Source of the DNA: Flammula alnicola
Lineage: Eukaryota > Basidiomycota > Agaricomycetes > Agaricales > Strophariaceae
Assembly: GCA_015499995.1 (NCBI GenBank)
Contig: JADNRV010000033.1
Span: 1 to 64,000 of the forward strand
Length of the DNA: 64,000 bases
Reading direction: 5' to 3'
The first letter of the stretch is position 1. Each line of letters begins with the position of its first letter. The position numbers and the translations under genes were made by a program. Shown here one piece after another: positions 48,021 through 60,261 of this stretch. The notes under the pieces are model-generated. The model ran no database searches. It saw nothing but the letters and a program-made list of their open reading frames with translations, and had not been told where the DNA came from.

Positions 48021-48612
48021 TTTCGCCTAATCACTGGGGATTGGGTAGGTGAATACTGGTGCGTATGGGTGGAATGGTGGAGGGCTTTTACCGTTATGTT
48101 GTTTCTAATGTGGGTAGAGGCCAAGCCCGGAAATCCCAGAAACGAACACGAATATGTGACAGACGCGGGATCCGCAACAGAAAAACCACATCATGCGATG
48201 CGACCACCTGTGCGTTCCCAGCGATTCGAGAAAAAAGTGCCAGGCTCGTGGTTGGAGGGCGTATCCAAAGATAACCCAAATCTCAACGAACGGAAATACT
48301 CTCGAGACTATTGTAATATATTACCATGAGATGTGTAAGCTGAAGAGAATGGGGGGCTCTAATTGCGTACCTCTCCACGTATACACTGTGAGTTATCCCA
48401 CCCCTTCGGGCATCCTCCGCTTTTCCCTGGTTACCGTTCTTCTGGATTCCACGCAAATCTGCTACAACTTTCGAAGTTTGAACATTTGTACCGCGGTTAT
48501 GGGGCCATGTCGAAAAGGCTCGGACAGTTTCCGTATTGGTTTGGTATTGGTGGCCAGAATTTGGCCAGAATAATGTTGTGTGGTCGTACACAAAAAACAA
48601 AGGTTACGTAAT
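47752..48612 (-). repeat. Inverted copy of 6976-7865
   Basis: Carries the glyoxal oxidase promoter region and most of exon 1 in opposite orientation to locus 1. It lies directly upstream of D-lactate dehydrogenase 2, leaving about 300 bp to that gene's ATG. A short insertion (GTATTGGTTTGGTATTGGTG) near 48533 differs from locus 1. Confidence 0.85.
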
Positions 48613-48912
48613 GTACGGCTATTGTCTTTACCGACTGCTCAACCGTTCACCGTCTCAACCACCTTTGCCAAAGATTTTCATGCGAACTCTTATAAGTACA
48701 GACGATACTTATTTCACCTAGCCGGTCGCTCTCTGCGGAAGACGCCATTTATCCAAGTTCATGAAGACCGCTTTCTCGCCTTTTGATCAGGGAAAGGCCC
48801 TTGTGATCATCCGAAGGATGAAACCTTTTACACGAGGTCTGTCAAGCTTCTTCGAAGCCGAAGTGCTGACTTAACGTTCTACTAACCGTCGGTCAGGTTG
48901 CATTAGGTTCCC

Positions 48913-51663
48913 ATGTTCACTTTGTCGCGTTCAGCTTTTTCAAGAGGTTTATACCTCGACCGATGTCTGCGGACCAAGAATCCTCATGGAACCAAGCTCC
49001 TCTCCGTCGGCTTATTCAGGAAGGATGCAGCGATAAGCAAGAGTGCGGGTATAGGCTATTCAAAGCGGTTCACAAGCACGAATGCCACAGAATTAGCCAC
49101 AAAGCCTCCCCCTCCCTCCACACTTTCTACAACGGGGATAGTTTTCATAGCTCTGTCGAGCGCGCTCCTCGGATTTGGGCTCGCGAAATCTCCTCTCATC
49201 TCCTTATATGATTTCAAGCTCGAGCCGAATCGCAGTTTCCCTTCGTCCTCAACACCTCAATTCGGATCCCCGGAGGATATCAAGAACTGTATCGCAGAGC
49301 TTCGTTCAACATTCGCGTCAGAAGGGGCGGGAGGAGGGGAAGAGAAAGTGTCAACGGACCCAGACGACCTGCACACGCATGGATTCTCTCCGAGCGATCA
49401 CTATCCAGGTACATGTATACGATAGAGTGTCTACTACTGAGGTTGCTGATACCGATTTTGCGTCCTTGTCTCGTATGCAGACATGGCGCCCAGCGTCGTA
49501 GTGTACCCGACATCCACAGAAGACGTCGTCGAGGTTGTCAAGATAGCAACGAAGTACAAGGTGCCGATCACGGTGTACTCGGGGGCGACAAGTTTGGAGG
49601 GACAATACCGCGGGGTACGTTTTGCTTTCTTTAATTCATTTTCGTTCGGCTTTTAATTTATTTTCGCCTCTCTTTTCTCTTCTTTTCTTTTCTCGTTTTT
49701 CTCGTCTGTTTGTTTTCGTAAATGTATAATCGTTTACGAGATTCTGTTGTTGATGCTCTATCTCTTTATCGTTTTCTAGTATCCTACAGGCGGGATATGC
49801 GTCGACATGAATAATATGGACCGGATTATCGCTATCCACGGTACGTTTCTCTCTAGCACGTCCAAAATGCCAAATGCTCAATGAATGTCCTTTAACGACA
49901 CAGAGGCGGATTCCGATCTCGTATGTCAGCCCGGCGCTCGGTGGATGGATATCAATGAAACTTTGAAAGAGAAAGGTATGTGGCCCGTCTCTCCACCACT
50001 TCAGACGAGCCGACTGAGCTCGACTATCACCCGCCTTTCCTTTTGTAGGCATCCCTCTATTCTTTCCTGTAAGCCTTCCTTCTCTCGTTCTTCGACTCTC
50101 TTTTTAATAACGGAAAATCGCATCGGTCTCGAAGATCGATCCAGCACCCGGGGCAACGATTGGCGGTATGCTTAGCACAGGGTGCTCTGGAAGTGAGTAT
50201 TTAGCTTCCCTTTTATTCCTACCCAGGTTTATCAGTTCCTAACTATTTTATCTCTTATGATCGCAGCCAATGCCGTGCGGTATGGAACAGCGAAGGGGGA
50301 GTGGTTCTTGAATGTTGTAAGTTGCTCAATTTTCTTGGGATCGGCCGTAAAATGGTTTTTGATGACTGTATTGTATACGTACAGACTGTAGTTCTGCCTT
50401 CGGGGGAGGTCATCAAGACGCGTAGAAGGTCGCGCAAGTCGTCGGCGGGGTTCGATATGACAAAGTTGTTCATCGGTGCTGAGGGCACGCTTGGGATCGT
50501 GACAGAAGGTTGGTTCTTCCACTTCTTTCTTTTATTTCACATTAGAAGATATCGTATATTGAAATTGTCTTGCAGTAACTATCCGCCTGGCGCCCCTCTT
50601 GCCGACCACGGTGGCTGTGGTGCAGTTTCCTGACGTACAGAAGGCGACGGAGGCTGTGGTGGAGGTAATGAATACTGGTGTGGGCATTCGTACGTCTCTT
50701 CCTTATTCCTCGTTACATTTCCATCCTCCTTTCATCCTGAATAATGCGAATACCACATCTTACTGCCCCCCACAGAATGTGTTGAGCTCGTGGATGATGT
50801 GTTCATGTCTGCTGTCAATAAATACGGGATGTCCAAGCGACGATACCCTGTCGCCGACAGCCTATTCTTCAAGTTCCAAGGACCCACCGCTGCGTCTCTC
50901 CGCGAAACGGCGGCCATTGTGAAGCGCGTGGTGGAAAAACACGGGGGTACGGGATTCGAGCTGGCGCGGAATGACGATGAGGCGGAGGAGTTATGGGCTG
51001 ACAGAAAGAATGCGCATTATGCGGGGTTGGCGCTTGGGCCCAAGGGGAGTAAGGGATGGCCTACAGACGTATGGTACGTGCCGTATAATGTGGTCTCATT
51101 CAATACTTGGAAGGTCCCTTAATGGACTGCAATTCCCCCTTCTCTATTCTAGTGTTCCGGTGTCCAACCTCCCGCAACTGGTGTACGAAACGAAGCGGGA
51201 TATCGCGGAGGCGGGGATGGTGTCGACGATTGTAGGGCATGTCGGGGATGGAAATTTCCATGCACATATCCTGTTTACGACAGAGGAGAAGGCCAAGGCC
51301 AAAGAGCTGGTACATCGGATGGTGAAGAGGGCTATTGCGCTGGATGGGACTTGTGCGTAAACGTGCCTTGTTTTAATAAAAGCATGGATGGAAGATGACT
51401 GACGGTGCTGCGTTTTTGTCAGGTACGGGCGAACATGGAGTTGGGATAGGGAAGAAAGAGTATCTGGTCGAGGAGCTTGGGAAGGGAACCGTGCAGCTAA
51501 TGAAGGCTATCAAAAGGACTATCGACCCGCTTGGATTGTTCAATCCTGGAAAGGTAAAAATTTGTACAATTGATTGTGATTTTTAGATTTACTTTATCTA
51601 TGGATTCAGCTGTACCCCGATGACCCTTCACAAGAAGGACCTCCCAAGGAAGAATCAGGATAA
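48913..51663 (+). CDS. D-lactate dehydrogenase (cytochrome) 2, FAD-linked, intact
   Basis: Mitochondrial FAD enzyme that oxidises D-lactate to pyruvate and passes electrons to cytochrome c. An Arg/Ser-rich presequence ([20 protein letters not shown]) is followed by a hydrophobic anchor near residue 85 ([19 protein letters not shown]). FAD-binding domain motifs are [49 protein letters not shown] and [13 protein letters not shown]. The catalytic-side domain holds [42 protein letters not shown] and [17 protein letters not shown]. Ten or more introns, one of about 150 bp after YRG, join in frame. The protein is about 560 residues and intact. Its upstream region includes the inverted glyoxal oxidase promoter copy, so expression may differ from copy 1. 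Confidence 0.95.
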
Positions 51664-52223
51664 ATCACGATGTCAAGGTAGATCCGAAGGCGTTGGTACA
51701 GTGCGTGTACATGTATGTAGTCGGCATTTGTGCTCAGTGATAGAACCCATCGGGGTATAAGATGCCGAGTCTAGAGCCTCTTCGTCCGTGATAATTTCTG
51801 CAGAACCATATACGCTTAATTCCGAAACGACGAATACACTGCAGGAACTATTCCAAAATGCGGAAACTGATTCTACTCATATATGAGGAATGTTGAGGCG
51901 GAGTTCAGGTTCTTTCGTATATGTTCAATTTTGCGAAAAACGAATGCTGGAGCGAGAGGGAGCTAGCTTTTCTATCTGGCCCGGGCATGTCTGCAGAATG
52001 AAAGAACGTTAAAGCCGAGGAGAGGAGGAGAAACACCGTCGACGTGGAAGTCAACAATCAATGCTTTGTTTTATCGCACAAGGCCCGAGGATTCCGATGT
52101 CAACATATGATACCCTTTCGCCCAACGTCCTTATTCGTTTATATTTCAACAGCTGCTGGTCTTTGTTTTCTTTGCTTGATCTCACCCTCCCTGGCCACGT
52201 CAAATTCTCAATGCCAACCGAAG
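51664..52223. other. Intergenic
   Basis: 3' flank of D-lactate dehydrogenase 2. Nothing recognised. Confidence 0.45.
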
Positions 52224-52633
52224 ATGTCTGAATCAAGTAAGCCCATTGCACTCAAGGACTAACCTTGAATATAGCGCTTATTTTCAAGGGAATTGATGGA
52301 TCTGAATGCGAACAGTTCATTCAGGCGGTTCGCCGGCATGCTTTCGTGGAAGACAGGAGTCGGGATAAAGAATGGATCATTGACCTCGCTGCTACGTGCT
52401 TCGCTGGATCGGCGCTGCGCTGGTATGAAACTCTTTCCACTCTTTCCATTGAGGTTCAAAATAATTGGGACCTCTTGCTAAATGCTATGTTGTCCCATTA
52501 CCCCCAAGTTAGTATCAAGGAAGTCGACGAATTATCCGATGGTTTGGAACCTTCTCAAGTATGTACGTCACATTCGTATGTACTGGCAATTGTAATGATA
52601 ACTTGCAAAAATGCACAGCCTGCGCTATATTAG
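52224..52633 (+). CDS. Gag-like/Agaricomycete repeat-family protein, truncated
   Basis: A first exon (MSES) appears to splice over a 38-bp intron to LIFKGIDGSECEQFIQAV, followed by RDKEWIIDLAATCFAGSALR and NNWDLLLNAMLSHYPQ. This resembles the retrotransposon-gag-like module (FKG.DGSE.E.FI..IR, then ALRW) found in many mushroom genomes, often alone. No zinc knuckle, protease or reverse transcriptase follows. The ORF ends at 52633 after reading into a probable intron; a TIR element begins 150 bp downstream. It may be a solo gag-derived gene or a decayed retrotransposon piece. Confidence 0.5.
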
Positions 52634-52775
52634 AAGGGAGCTCCGGCTTCATTGGACCTTCAATATGCTGGTCGCGAAGTCGTCAGCAACTTCCTATCCT
52701 ATTAACACTGACACCTTCTGGACGAAGAACATAGCCATGGTGGTTACTTGCAATATGAAAGATTGGAAACGGTGA

Positions 52776-53287
52776 ATGGAATTGGATAAAACTATTCAGA
52801 AACCCCGTTTCTGAGGGTTTCTGCGGAAGTTTCCGTAATGCGAGTCTGCCGATTGATGGCCGCTCCCTGTCACTGCTCCGTTGCGCCCCTAGATATAACA
52901 ATTCCTCATGTAAATTCATACATTCAACCAGGTAATTGCCTCTAATAATGCTTCTCTCGTTTGTCGAATATTTTCCGGGCCAAAATTTGGTGTACAGCAT
53001 CTCTTGGGAGCATTCCAAGCTGCTAGACGGCCTTTCTGGGTCTTATCTCCAGCTTCTACCATTATCCCTGCAAATTAAAATCTCATTTTCTTTCTTAGAT
53101 ATATTTATATAGATCAAATACGCATTCTTGTGGACAAAATTGCAACCATTAACATCGCAGGCAGCGGGGAAACACTAAGTTCATCAAATTAATTTCAATC
53201 GCCGACATGTTTTCCATCAACGGCATCTATCGGCAATCACAGAAACCCCAGAAACAGGGTTTCTGAATAGTTTTATCCCATGGAATT
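52776..53287. mobile_element. TIR element with 8-bp target duplication (non-autonomous)
   Basis: The element spans 52784-53279. Left end GGATAAAACTATTCAGAAAC and right end GTTTCTGAATAGTTTTATCC form an inverted repeat that continues imperfectly for about 40 bp (CCCCGTTTCTGAGGGTTTCT against its counterpart). Both sides carry ATGGAATT (52776-52783 and 53280-53287), an 8-bp duplication. About 0.5 kb with no transposase ORF. An 8-bp duplication fits hAT or the KDZ-type elements of fungi; the termini are not typical hAT. Confidence 0.85.
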
Positions 53288-54230
53288 CGCAGAGCCGACT
53301 TGTTTTCAGATAGCGCATCTCGGGACGCTGGGTTTTGGGCAAGTGAAACTGATTGTGCGCCTGGAATCAAATGTTTGGCGGGTAATACAAAAAGCTCTCC
53401 AGTGGTAATAACGTAAACACACACGACTACATTCGCAGTGTATGCCCGGCATCCGTTTCATAAACGGGAGAATTTCATAAAGTGCGGTACACGTCTATGT
53501 GCACATGTCTATCGATCCGTAAACGTGCGTAGGGAGTAAGAGCGAAACCACCCGCCATAAAGTACGTGGAACAGAGCCAGCGAAAATATCCTTTCATATA
53601 TGTACCTTGCCTGAAACAGGCAGAGGGCGAAGAGTCTGTCGATTCGCGAGGGATGAGCGAGAGCGGGTGTGCTGTCACTTCGAATGCAGAATATCAAGAA
53701 GTGGAGATGTAAAATCTGGATGACGTCCAGATGAAAGCATAGAAAGTGCGAATATTGACAAATCTCTGAATCCGAGTCCAGCATTAGATTAATCGACGTT
53801 ATTAAAGTAGGATTGAAAGGCAGTTTGCTGCAGGATTGGGGACGTAAATGATACTACGATCATTTCTATGGTGTGTACGAACGTGCGTCAGTCTGAGGTT
53901 ATGTCGCGACACTCCAGTGAGTCGTCACAAGAGTAGAAGATAAGACACTATAGCCAGAATGAAGGCAAAGGTCCATATTTAACCACGAGCGTTTCGGACG
54001 AAAGTCCATAAAACCTCAGGCATAACGTGTGCTGGCTGTAATGCATGCCGAAGTGGGCCATTATGTTGCCAGAAAGATTACCTTTGCTCCTGCAGGCGAC
54101 CAATACGCACGAGTTTCGAACATAACCTGAAGGTAGTATCCAGTGACAAAGAAGAAGGCAAGCGACAGCCTGCGAGGGACAGCGAAAAGTGGAAATCCGC
54201 AATGCACGAGGGTAATGCATGCTGGATTGT
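53288..54230. other. Gene-poor spacer between two TIR elements
   Basis: Short ORFs on the minus strand (for example 53509-53784 and 53948-54220) have no recognised motif. Confidence 0.45.
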
Positions 54231-55019
54231 ATGAGGATTAGTGCTGGGTTAGATATTATTTGGCCGATGTTACCAATTGCGTGAGATAATATCGGGACCT
54301 CATGTGATGTTAGATATCCTTGTTAATAACTGTTATATATTCGGATTATGTAATATAAATTTCACAATGTTAATAACACGAAAATTTGTATCTAACACGT
54401 TACTAACATGTTAAAAACCCTACTCGCCGTCGAGGAAGCTGTCGATGCTGCAATCGCCCAGATTTCCCATCAATTTTTCATGCTGAGTGGTTGCTGACAC
54501 TCCAAGTGAAGCACCTGGGTCATGGGAATCAACCTTCGTGATAAGGGCCTTTAGTTTGGGTTTGAGTCGGCGATGTCAAAACGGGTTGTTGAACGAGCCA
54601 CCTTCAAGATCCGAAAGGCCGGGTCAATATGATCTGTCTCTTGGTCTCCTCCAGGTCATATGGCTCCGGGTGGTTGAAGAGCTGGCTCTTCAAGTGCAGT
54701 GATGTCAATGCATTTGTGATCAACATTTACAGTATTAAGGAGATCGAGAAGGGTGGGTGGAATGGACTGCTGGGCAGCTGTTGTCGAGGATGTCGGTTGA
54801 GTAGACCAGTAAGAATTTTAGAAACAGAAATTATTATAGAATATTCTCCATGATTGCGCCATCAATTGGGCTCGGCCGTAGACTTTCCCGGAATATCTAA
54901 CAGTAAATCACATCCAATTTTCGACCCCTCCATGTGAGATATGTTAATAACATGTTATTTGTGTGTTATATATTCGGAGTTACTAACATCTTCATAACAA
55001 ACCCAGCACTAATGAGGAT
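54231..55019. mobile_element. hAT-like MITE with 8-bp target duplication
   Basis: The element spans 54239-55011. It begins TAGTGCTGGGTT and ends AACCCAGCACTA, a 12-bp perfect terminal repeat starting with the hAT-type TAGNG. ATGAGGAT flanks both ends (54231-54238 and 55012-55019). About 773 bp, AT-rich near both ends, with subterminal copies of GTTATATATTCGGA and repeated GTTAATAAC/TTACTAACA-like words. No transposase ORF is present. Confidence 0.92.
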
Positions 55020-55281
55020 GACTGGTTACTTATAATGGGTCGAGTTATTCAAACTATGATGCCGTATTGGTGCCCATAATGTCGAGACGGAATTTGAGTC
55101 CGAAGGCCGAGTCCAAGATGTGATAAAAAAAACTCCAAATTACTCGCTAGTTCCCAATCACGCAATCCCGGCCACATTCAGTACTGAATAAGACAACCTT
55201 TCCCCGTCAACGTGGTGGTAGACGTCGCCGTTCCCTGAGCCGACTGAGTTGAGCAATGTAAATATGTAGATCCGGCAGTGA

Positions 55282-55791
55282 CTACTCTCCATCGTCCAAA
55301 AGCGTCACTGTGATGAGGACACGGTCATCATCTCGGGTGCGCACAGCAAAGGTCATAGGCATTTCGGATGAACGCAGGGCCTTAGAATAGACGTCCAATA
55401 ACATATGCTCCCCGTGGGGACCATTACGACAAAGCGAGGACAGACCCAAGAAGCAACTCTGATTGGTCACCGTGCATTGCACCATTGCACACCAACCAAG
55501 TACAGTATAAATAAACTTTGACAGAATCGCATTGGTTGGATCGGGGGGGACACAAATTTCCGAAAGCTTGAAAAAGACACACCAGATGCTGTAAGACGAG
55601 TCTGTAAAAAATAATCGCGTCCTCATCGGCAAAATGCTGAGAACAAGGTCCGAAATGCGCGTCTTACGCTCGCTTGGTAGGCCAAGACGACAAGCGCAGA
55701 GCAGGGCTGACCGAGCGCGAACGCAAACGACAGAAGCAAGGGTATCGGGAGGCTTCTGTTTCGACCAGTGTGGGCGAGAGACGGAGGCCAA
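55282..55791 (-). CDS. Hypothetical ORF, doubtful
   Basis: An open minus-strand frame of 169 residues. It ends MTFAVRTRDDDRVLITVTLLDDGE, a coding-like acidic tail, but the rest is Cys- and Leu-rich without recognised features. It might be an exon of a larger gene or chance. Confidence 0.2.
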   Translation of the reverse strand: MASVSRPHWSKQKPPDTLASVVCVRARSALLCACRLGLPSERKTRISDLVLSILPMRTRLFFTDSSYSIWCVFFKLSEICVPPDPTNAILSKFIYTVLGWCAMVQCTVTNQSCFLGLSSLCRNGPHGEHMLLDVYSKALRSSEMPMTFAVRTRDDDRVLITVTLLDDGE

Positions 55792-55816
55792 AGAGCCGTT
55801 GTGCGTGGTAGGATAA

Positions 55817-57204
55817 CTATGCCGAAGGACGGATGCCGCTAGACTGGCCGATTCATCGGAACCTCAAGATATAATGGTCCGCCTAATGCTTTGATGCATC
55901 ATGGCTTGGGCTGTCACCGCATTGGGTGCCCAAGTAGAGGGTGCATGGCCACCGTGTGCATGTGAGGTGCCAGGCGCTTTTAGCTTAAGCTTCAAAACGT
56001 GGCCACAGGGAGAGTTGTCGCATCCTTTTACAGAGCTAGACGCGTTGCGATAAGCCATCCATTGAAAGAAGTCGAGGAAGGGAATATCACTGGGTGTAAA
56101 ATATTATCAGTAGAAAAGGTTCCGAGTATGAATGGCCCCGGGGTCAAAGAGGATTTCATTACATATTATGATGCGACAAAGGAAGAAGAGAACCTCCAGG
56201 TAACGGCCAAGTTGCAAAGGTGAAAGTGTGGGCAATGGGACAAATAGGAAAGTGGAGGCCGTTGTCTAAGAGGGTTCTCACTAAATTTGCGCCTTGCCTC
56301 GCTCTGGCTGACGCAATGTTCTCATGACCGTCGACGATAAATCTGGCCTCGCAATTGTCTATGAAAATAGACTTTCGAGCTCTTTTCGTTGGTTCTGACA
56401 GCATAAAGGCGACAAGGGGGATACTTACATATGTAGAGAGGAAAGAGAATTTGGACTTTGGAAATTGGCCCAGCCAAGATCCAGGAAGGACCCCGAGTGA
56501 CGCCAAGTACTTAACGTCGCGATGCCGAGAACGAGGTCCCGGGGGTCCTGGATTTCTTGAATCTGTTAAGGCACATGAAATACGTAAAATTTAAATCATC
56601 CTTCGTTCGCCCTGCCATCTACACCCTGCTTTTCTCATGCAACCAAAGGAATTCAGCATGGCATCTACACAGAACTACGTTGACGAAAAATGAAGAAACG
56701 ATATACCGGGCAAGATAACAAGTGAAACACGCAAGAGAGCCAAGAAAGCTTGAAATAAGCTCGGCATCACAGATAGACGTTACTGAAATTACATAGGAAT
56801 CCTCCAAGAAAATACGGAGGACAGGAGAAGACTACATAATAGCGATACCAAGGCCGTGCAATGGTCCAAGACGCGCTTTCGTCTTTGTTTCAGACCACGT
56901 GCATTTTGACTACATATATTTACGATTGAGTAAGGGTCAAGCCCAGGGTGCTTTTATAAAAAAACATTTATCATCTCGCGGACCACGGCATTGCCCCACC
57001 GCATGCGACTCCCACATTCCGTTTCCTTGCCATCACTGTCATCTCTTTTTCGGCCTTTCCGTCTCCTCGACATCGTCTGCGACCACACGATTGAGACGCT
57101 CGCTGCGCGAATTTCGCTGTTGGGTCCGCCAACTCAAACGCAGCGCTTAGATTCCATCTACATCGACGCCCGCTGGAATAGAGCATTGGTACAACAACGA
57201 CGTC
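55817..57204. other. Intergenic upstream of the Na+/H+ antiporter
   Basis: No gene supported. ORFs are short and unrelated to known families. The last 300 bp are presumably the antiporter promoter and 5' UTR. Confidence 0.45.
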
Positions 57205-60200
57205 ATGTTTTACCCAGTGAGTACCCGTTGAAAGGAGTGAAAGAGAAAGGAGGGAATTTGCTGACCCAGTCGTCGTCCAGTTCGAAGTCACGACTCCACA
57301 TATCATCTATGCTCTCCTTGGGGCGTTTATTGTCCTGGTACGTGCCAGTTTAACCATGGTCTCGAGATAGGGCCTCGGTGGGAAGAAAGGGACTGACTTT
57401 GGGCTAGTTTGGAATGTTCTCTCTGTTTCTGCGAGAACGGGTGAGTCCAGCTCAATAGCATTCGATTTATTCGTATTCTGACCGAATTCTTATGATAGCT
57501 CTACATTGGGGAAGCAATATGGGCTTTTGTCTTCGGTATTATCATTGGTATGCCTTCCTCGAGACATTTCTTCTCTTCCTGGTACCCACCACGCACCTGC
57601 CTCGCCGTTTAGGTCCCTACTGCGCCGACATTTTTAACCCTCGCGAGTGGGGTGGCGGTTCCGACCAAGCGACAGACGTCATCACACTCGAATTCACCCG
57701 TGTAGTGCTGGCCATCGGCGTTTTCGCTGTCGGTGTTGAGCTGCCCAAAGCGTACATGGCCAAGCATTGGCGAAGCCTTATCTTCCTCCTCGTTCCCGTT
57801 ATGACCTGGGTATGTATTCTTACATTGACAATCATCCGTGGGTTTCACCATGTTGGGACTTTATACTAACTTCAAGCTTTCTTCTAGGGCTGGTTTGTCT
57901 CAGCTGGGCTTATCTTCGCCCTCGTTCCTGGGCTCAACTTCCTCTCATCCCTCGCCGTCGCCGCATGTCTGACCCCAACCGATCCTATCTTGGCGGCCGC
58001 CGTAGTCGGAGGTAAATGGGCCGACAAGCACGTCCCAGCGCACATTCGCCACCTGCTCGCGGCAGAGAGCGGCTGCAACGACGGCGCAGCGTTTCCGTTC
58101 CTTTTCATCGCCTTATACCTCATTGTGGATGCTCCGAACACTGGTGCGGCAATTAGGGACTGGTTCTTGCAGCTTTGGCTCTGTGAGTGTCCACATTATC
58201 TGCTGGGCTTGGTTTTCCTTTTCTCGCGCCCGTATTATGCGTCATGCTGACTCTCTCAGACCAGATTGTCTTGGGCGCTGTCATTGGATCGATGCTGGGC
58301 TTCAGCTTCCGGTACCTTATGAAGTTTTGCGAGCGGCGTGACCTCATCGACCGACAGTCTTATGTTGCTCAGTATGTTTCGCTGGCTATGCTCACCATCG
58401 GTGTCACCACCCTCCTCGGCTCCGACGACCTCCTTGCCGCATTTTTCTGCGGAACGGCCTTCGCCTGGGATGGATTCTTCAACAAGCAGACAGCGGAGAG
58501 CGTGTTCAGTAGCGTCATCGACACACTGTTCAACGTTGCTGCGTTCATCTTCGTTGGCGCGTGGATGCCATTCAACAAGTTCCACGATGCTAGCTTGACA
58601 CTGTCCGTTTGGCGCCTCATCGTCATCGCCATTCTGATATTGCTCCTCCGACGCCTCCCCATCATAATGATGCTATACCGCTGGATACCCGACATCAAGA
58701 CCTTCCGCGAAGCCATGTTCAGCGGGCACTTTGGACCCATCGGCATCGGCGCCGTCTTCATATCCACGTTGGCCGTCGAAGTACTCCAGACGTCAAACAA
58801 GAAAGACCACCAAACGCTGTTGTTGATCGGATCCATTCAGCCCATTGTCGCGTTCATGGTCCTCTGCTCGATCACGATTCACGGACTGTCAGTTCCTTCG
58901 TTCAGTCTCGGTCGTCGCGTACATTCCGTATCGCGGACCTGGTCCAGGCGAGATACGCAGACATCAGCTCCGGATTGGACGAACCAGGCCAGGCTTGTCA
59001 CCAGGGCGGAGGATATTATTATCAATCGCGATGTTGAGAGAGGAGAGGGTACCAGTTCGATGTTGGAGAAGAAGGAAGATCGCTCGACGCCTAGCACGCC
59101 TACCCTCGAGGCGGAGAAGCTGGCTGACTCGAAGATCTCCGAAGAGACGAGGGTCCAACATCCCGAGCCTCCGCCTCCGCGCACACATCCCGGTTTCCCC
59201 TACGTCACTAAGCATGACTATCGAGACCAGAACCCCCCGGATGGGACAGACCTTTTGGATGAATGGTTGGAGGGTAGTCACCGAGTTATCGAGAAGAAAA
59301 TGGGTCCCGGTTCTGACGTACGTGTTATTCTTCCCTTTCTCGTTATGTAATCACTGACCACCTTTCGGTGTTCTTTCTCGTATAACAGTTGGAAGTGAGT
59401 GTTATTAACGATAACCATGACGGGGAAGGTACGCCACCACGTACGACATGGCGAGGCAAGATGCACGAACTTGAGCACGACGCCGAGAGCATCGGGCATT
59501 CGATAAGCAAGGAGTTATCCCACCTGACCTCCGTGGCAAAGGATGCCGTATCTTCAGAACTATCGCTTGTCTCGCAACAGAAACAGAAAGAGCTAGAAGA
59601 AAAAGCCCAGCCTACAGCGCTAACGGGTGAGGCTGAAGGCGCTACGGCGGTCGCAGATGAGGACGACGAGGAAGGTTGGGCGTCGGAGGGTAGTAACGGG
59701 CCAGGACCAGTGGCCTCAACGTCGGCAGGCACGATGGAGAGCAAGAAAATGGCGAGAACTCCCAGCCGGACTGGGAAGGGTATTCACACGACACACCATG
59801 CAACACGTGGCAGGCGGCGGACGTCTGTTCGACGCAATTCGACTGGCGCAAGTGACATTGTGGAGGAGCCAAGAGGAAGGGAAGGCAGGCCGAGTACTGC
59901 AGACAATCATACCGTGACATTCGCCAGCGATACCCCTCATTACCGTAGTTCGCGACAAGGCACGGCGTCGTCTTCCTCGCATTTTGGTCCCTCTCGTCCT
60001 TCCACAGCCGATAGCATACTGAGGAATAGTAGGATAGGTTCCATCCGAGCTCTGCATAGCGGCCCGCCGACGAGAGAGAATTCGCCATCGCGCTCTGTCA
60101 GGTTTTTGGATGAAGAGACTAAGGCGGCCAGTAGTCGAAATGTCATCGGCGAGATGTCAGGAAGAACGTTGGTTGACAGTCCTGTGGCTGAAGAGCACCC

Positions 60201-60261
60201 ATTGCCGCCACCTACTCCACCGCCCGCGGCGTCTGGCTCGAGTTCGAGTTCGAAGTTATGA
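57205..60261 (+). CDS. Plasma-membrane Na+(K+)/H+ antiporter, NHA1/CNH1 type
   Basis: Monovalent cation/proton antiporter (CPA family) for Na+/K+ efflux and pH homeostasis at the plasma membrane. A 12-nt first coding exon (MFYP) splices to [19 protein letters not shown], then [20 protein letters not shown] and [15 protein letters not shown]. The hallmark ion-binding segments are [20 protein letters not shown] and [14 protein letters not shown]. Later membrane parts include [29 protein letters not shown] and [19 protein letters not shown]. About twelve helices are followed by a hydrophilic tail of roughly 390 residues, rich in Ser/Thr/Pro with charged runs ([12 protein letters not shown]), typical of fungal NHA1. 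One intron splits the tail near 59318-59389. The protein is about 840 residues and the frame is intact. Confidence 0.94.

Noticed and set aside
58369..58836. Minus-strand ORFs under the antiporter
   Set aside because: Shadows of the NHA1 coding exons.
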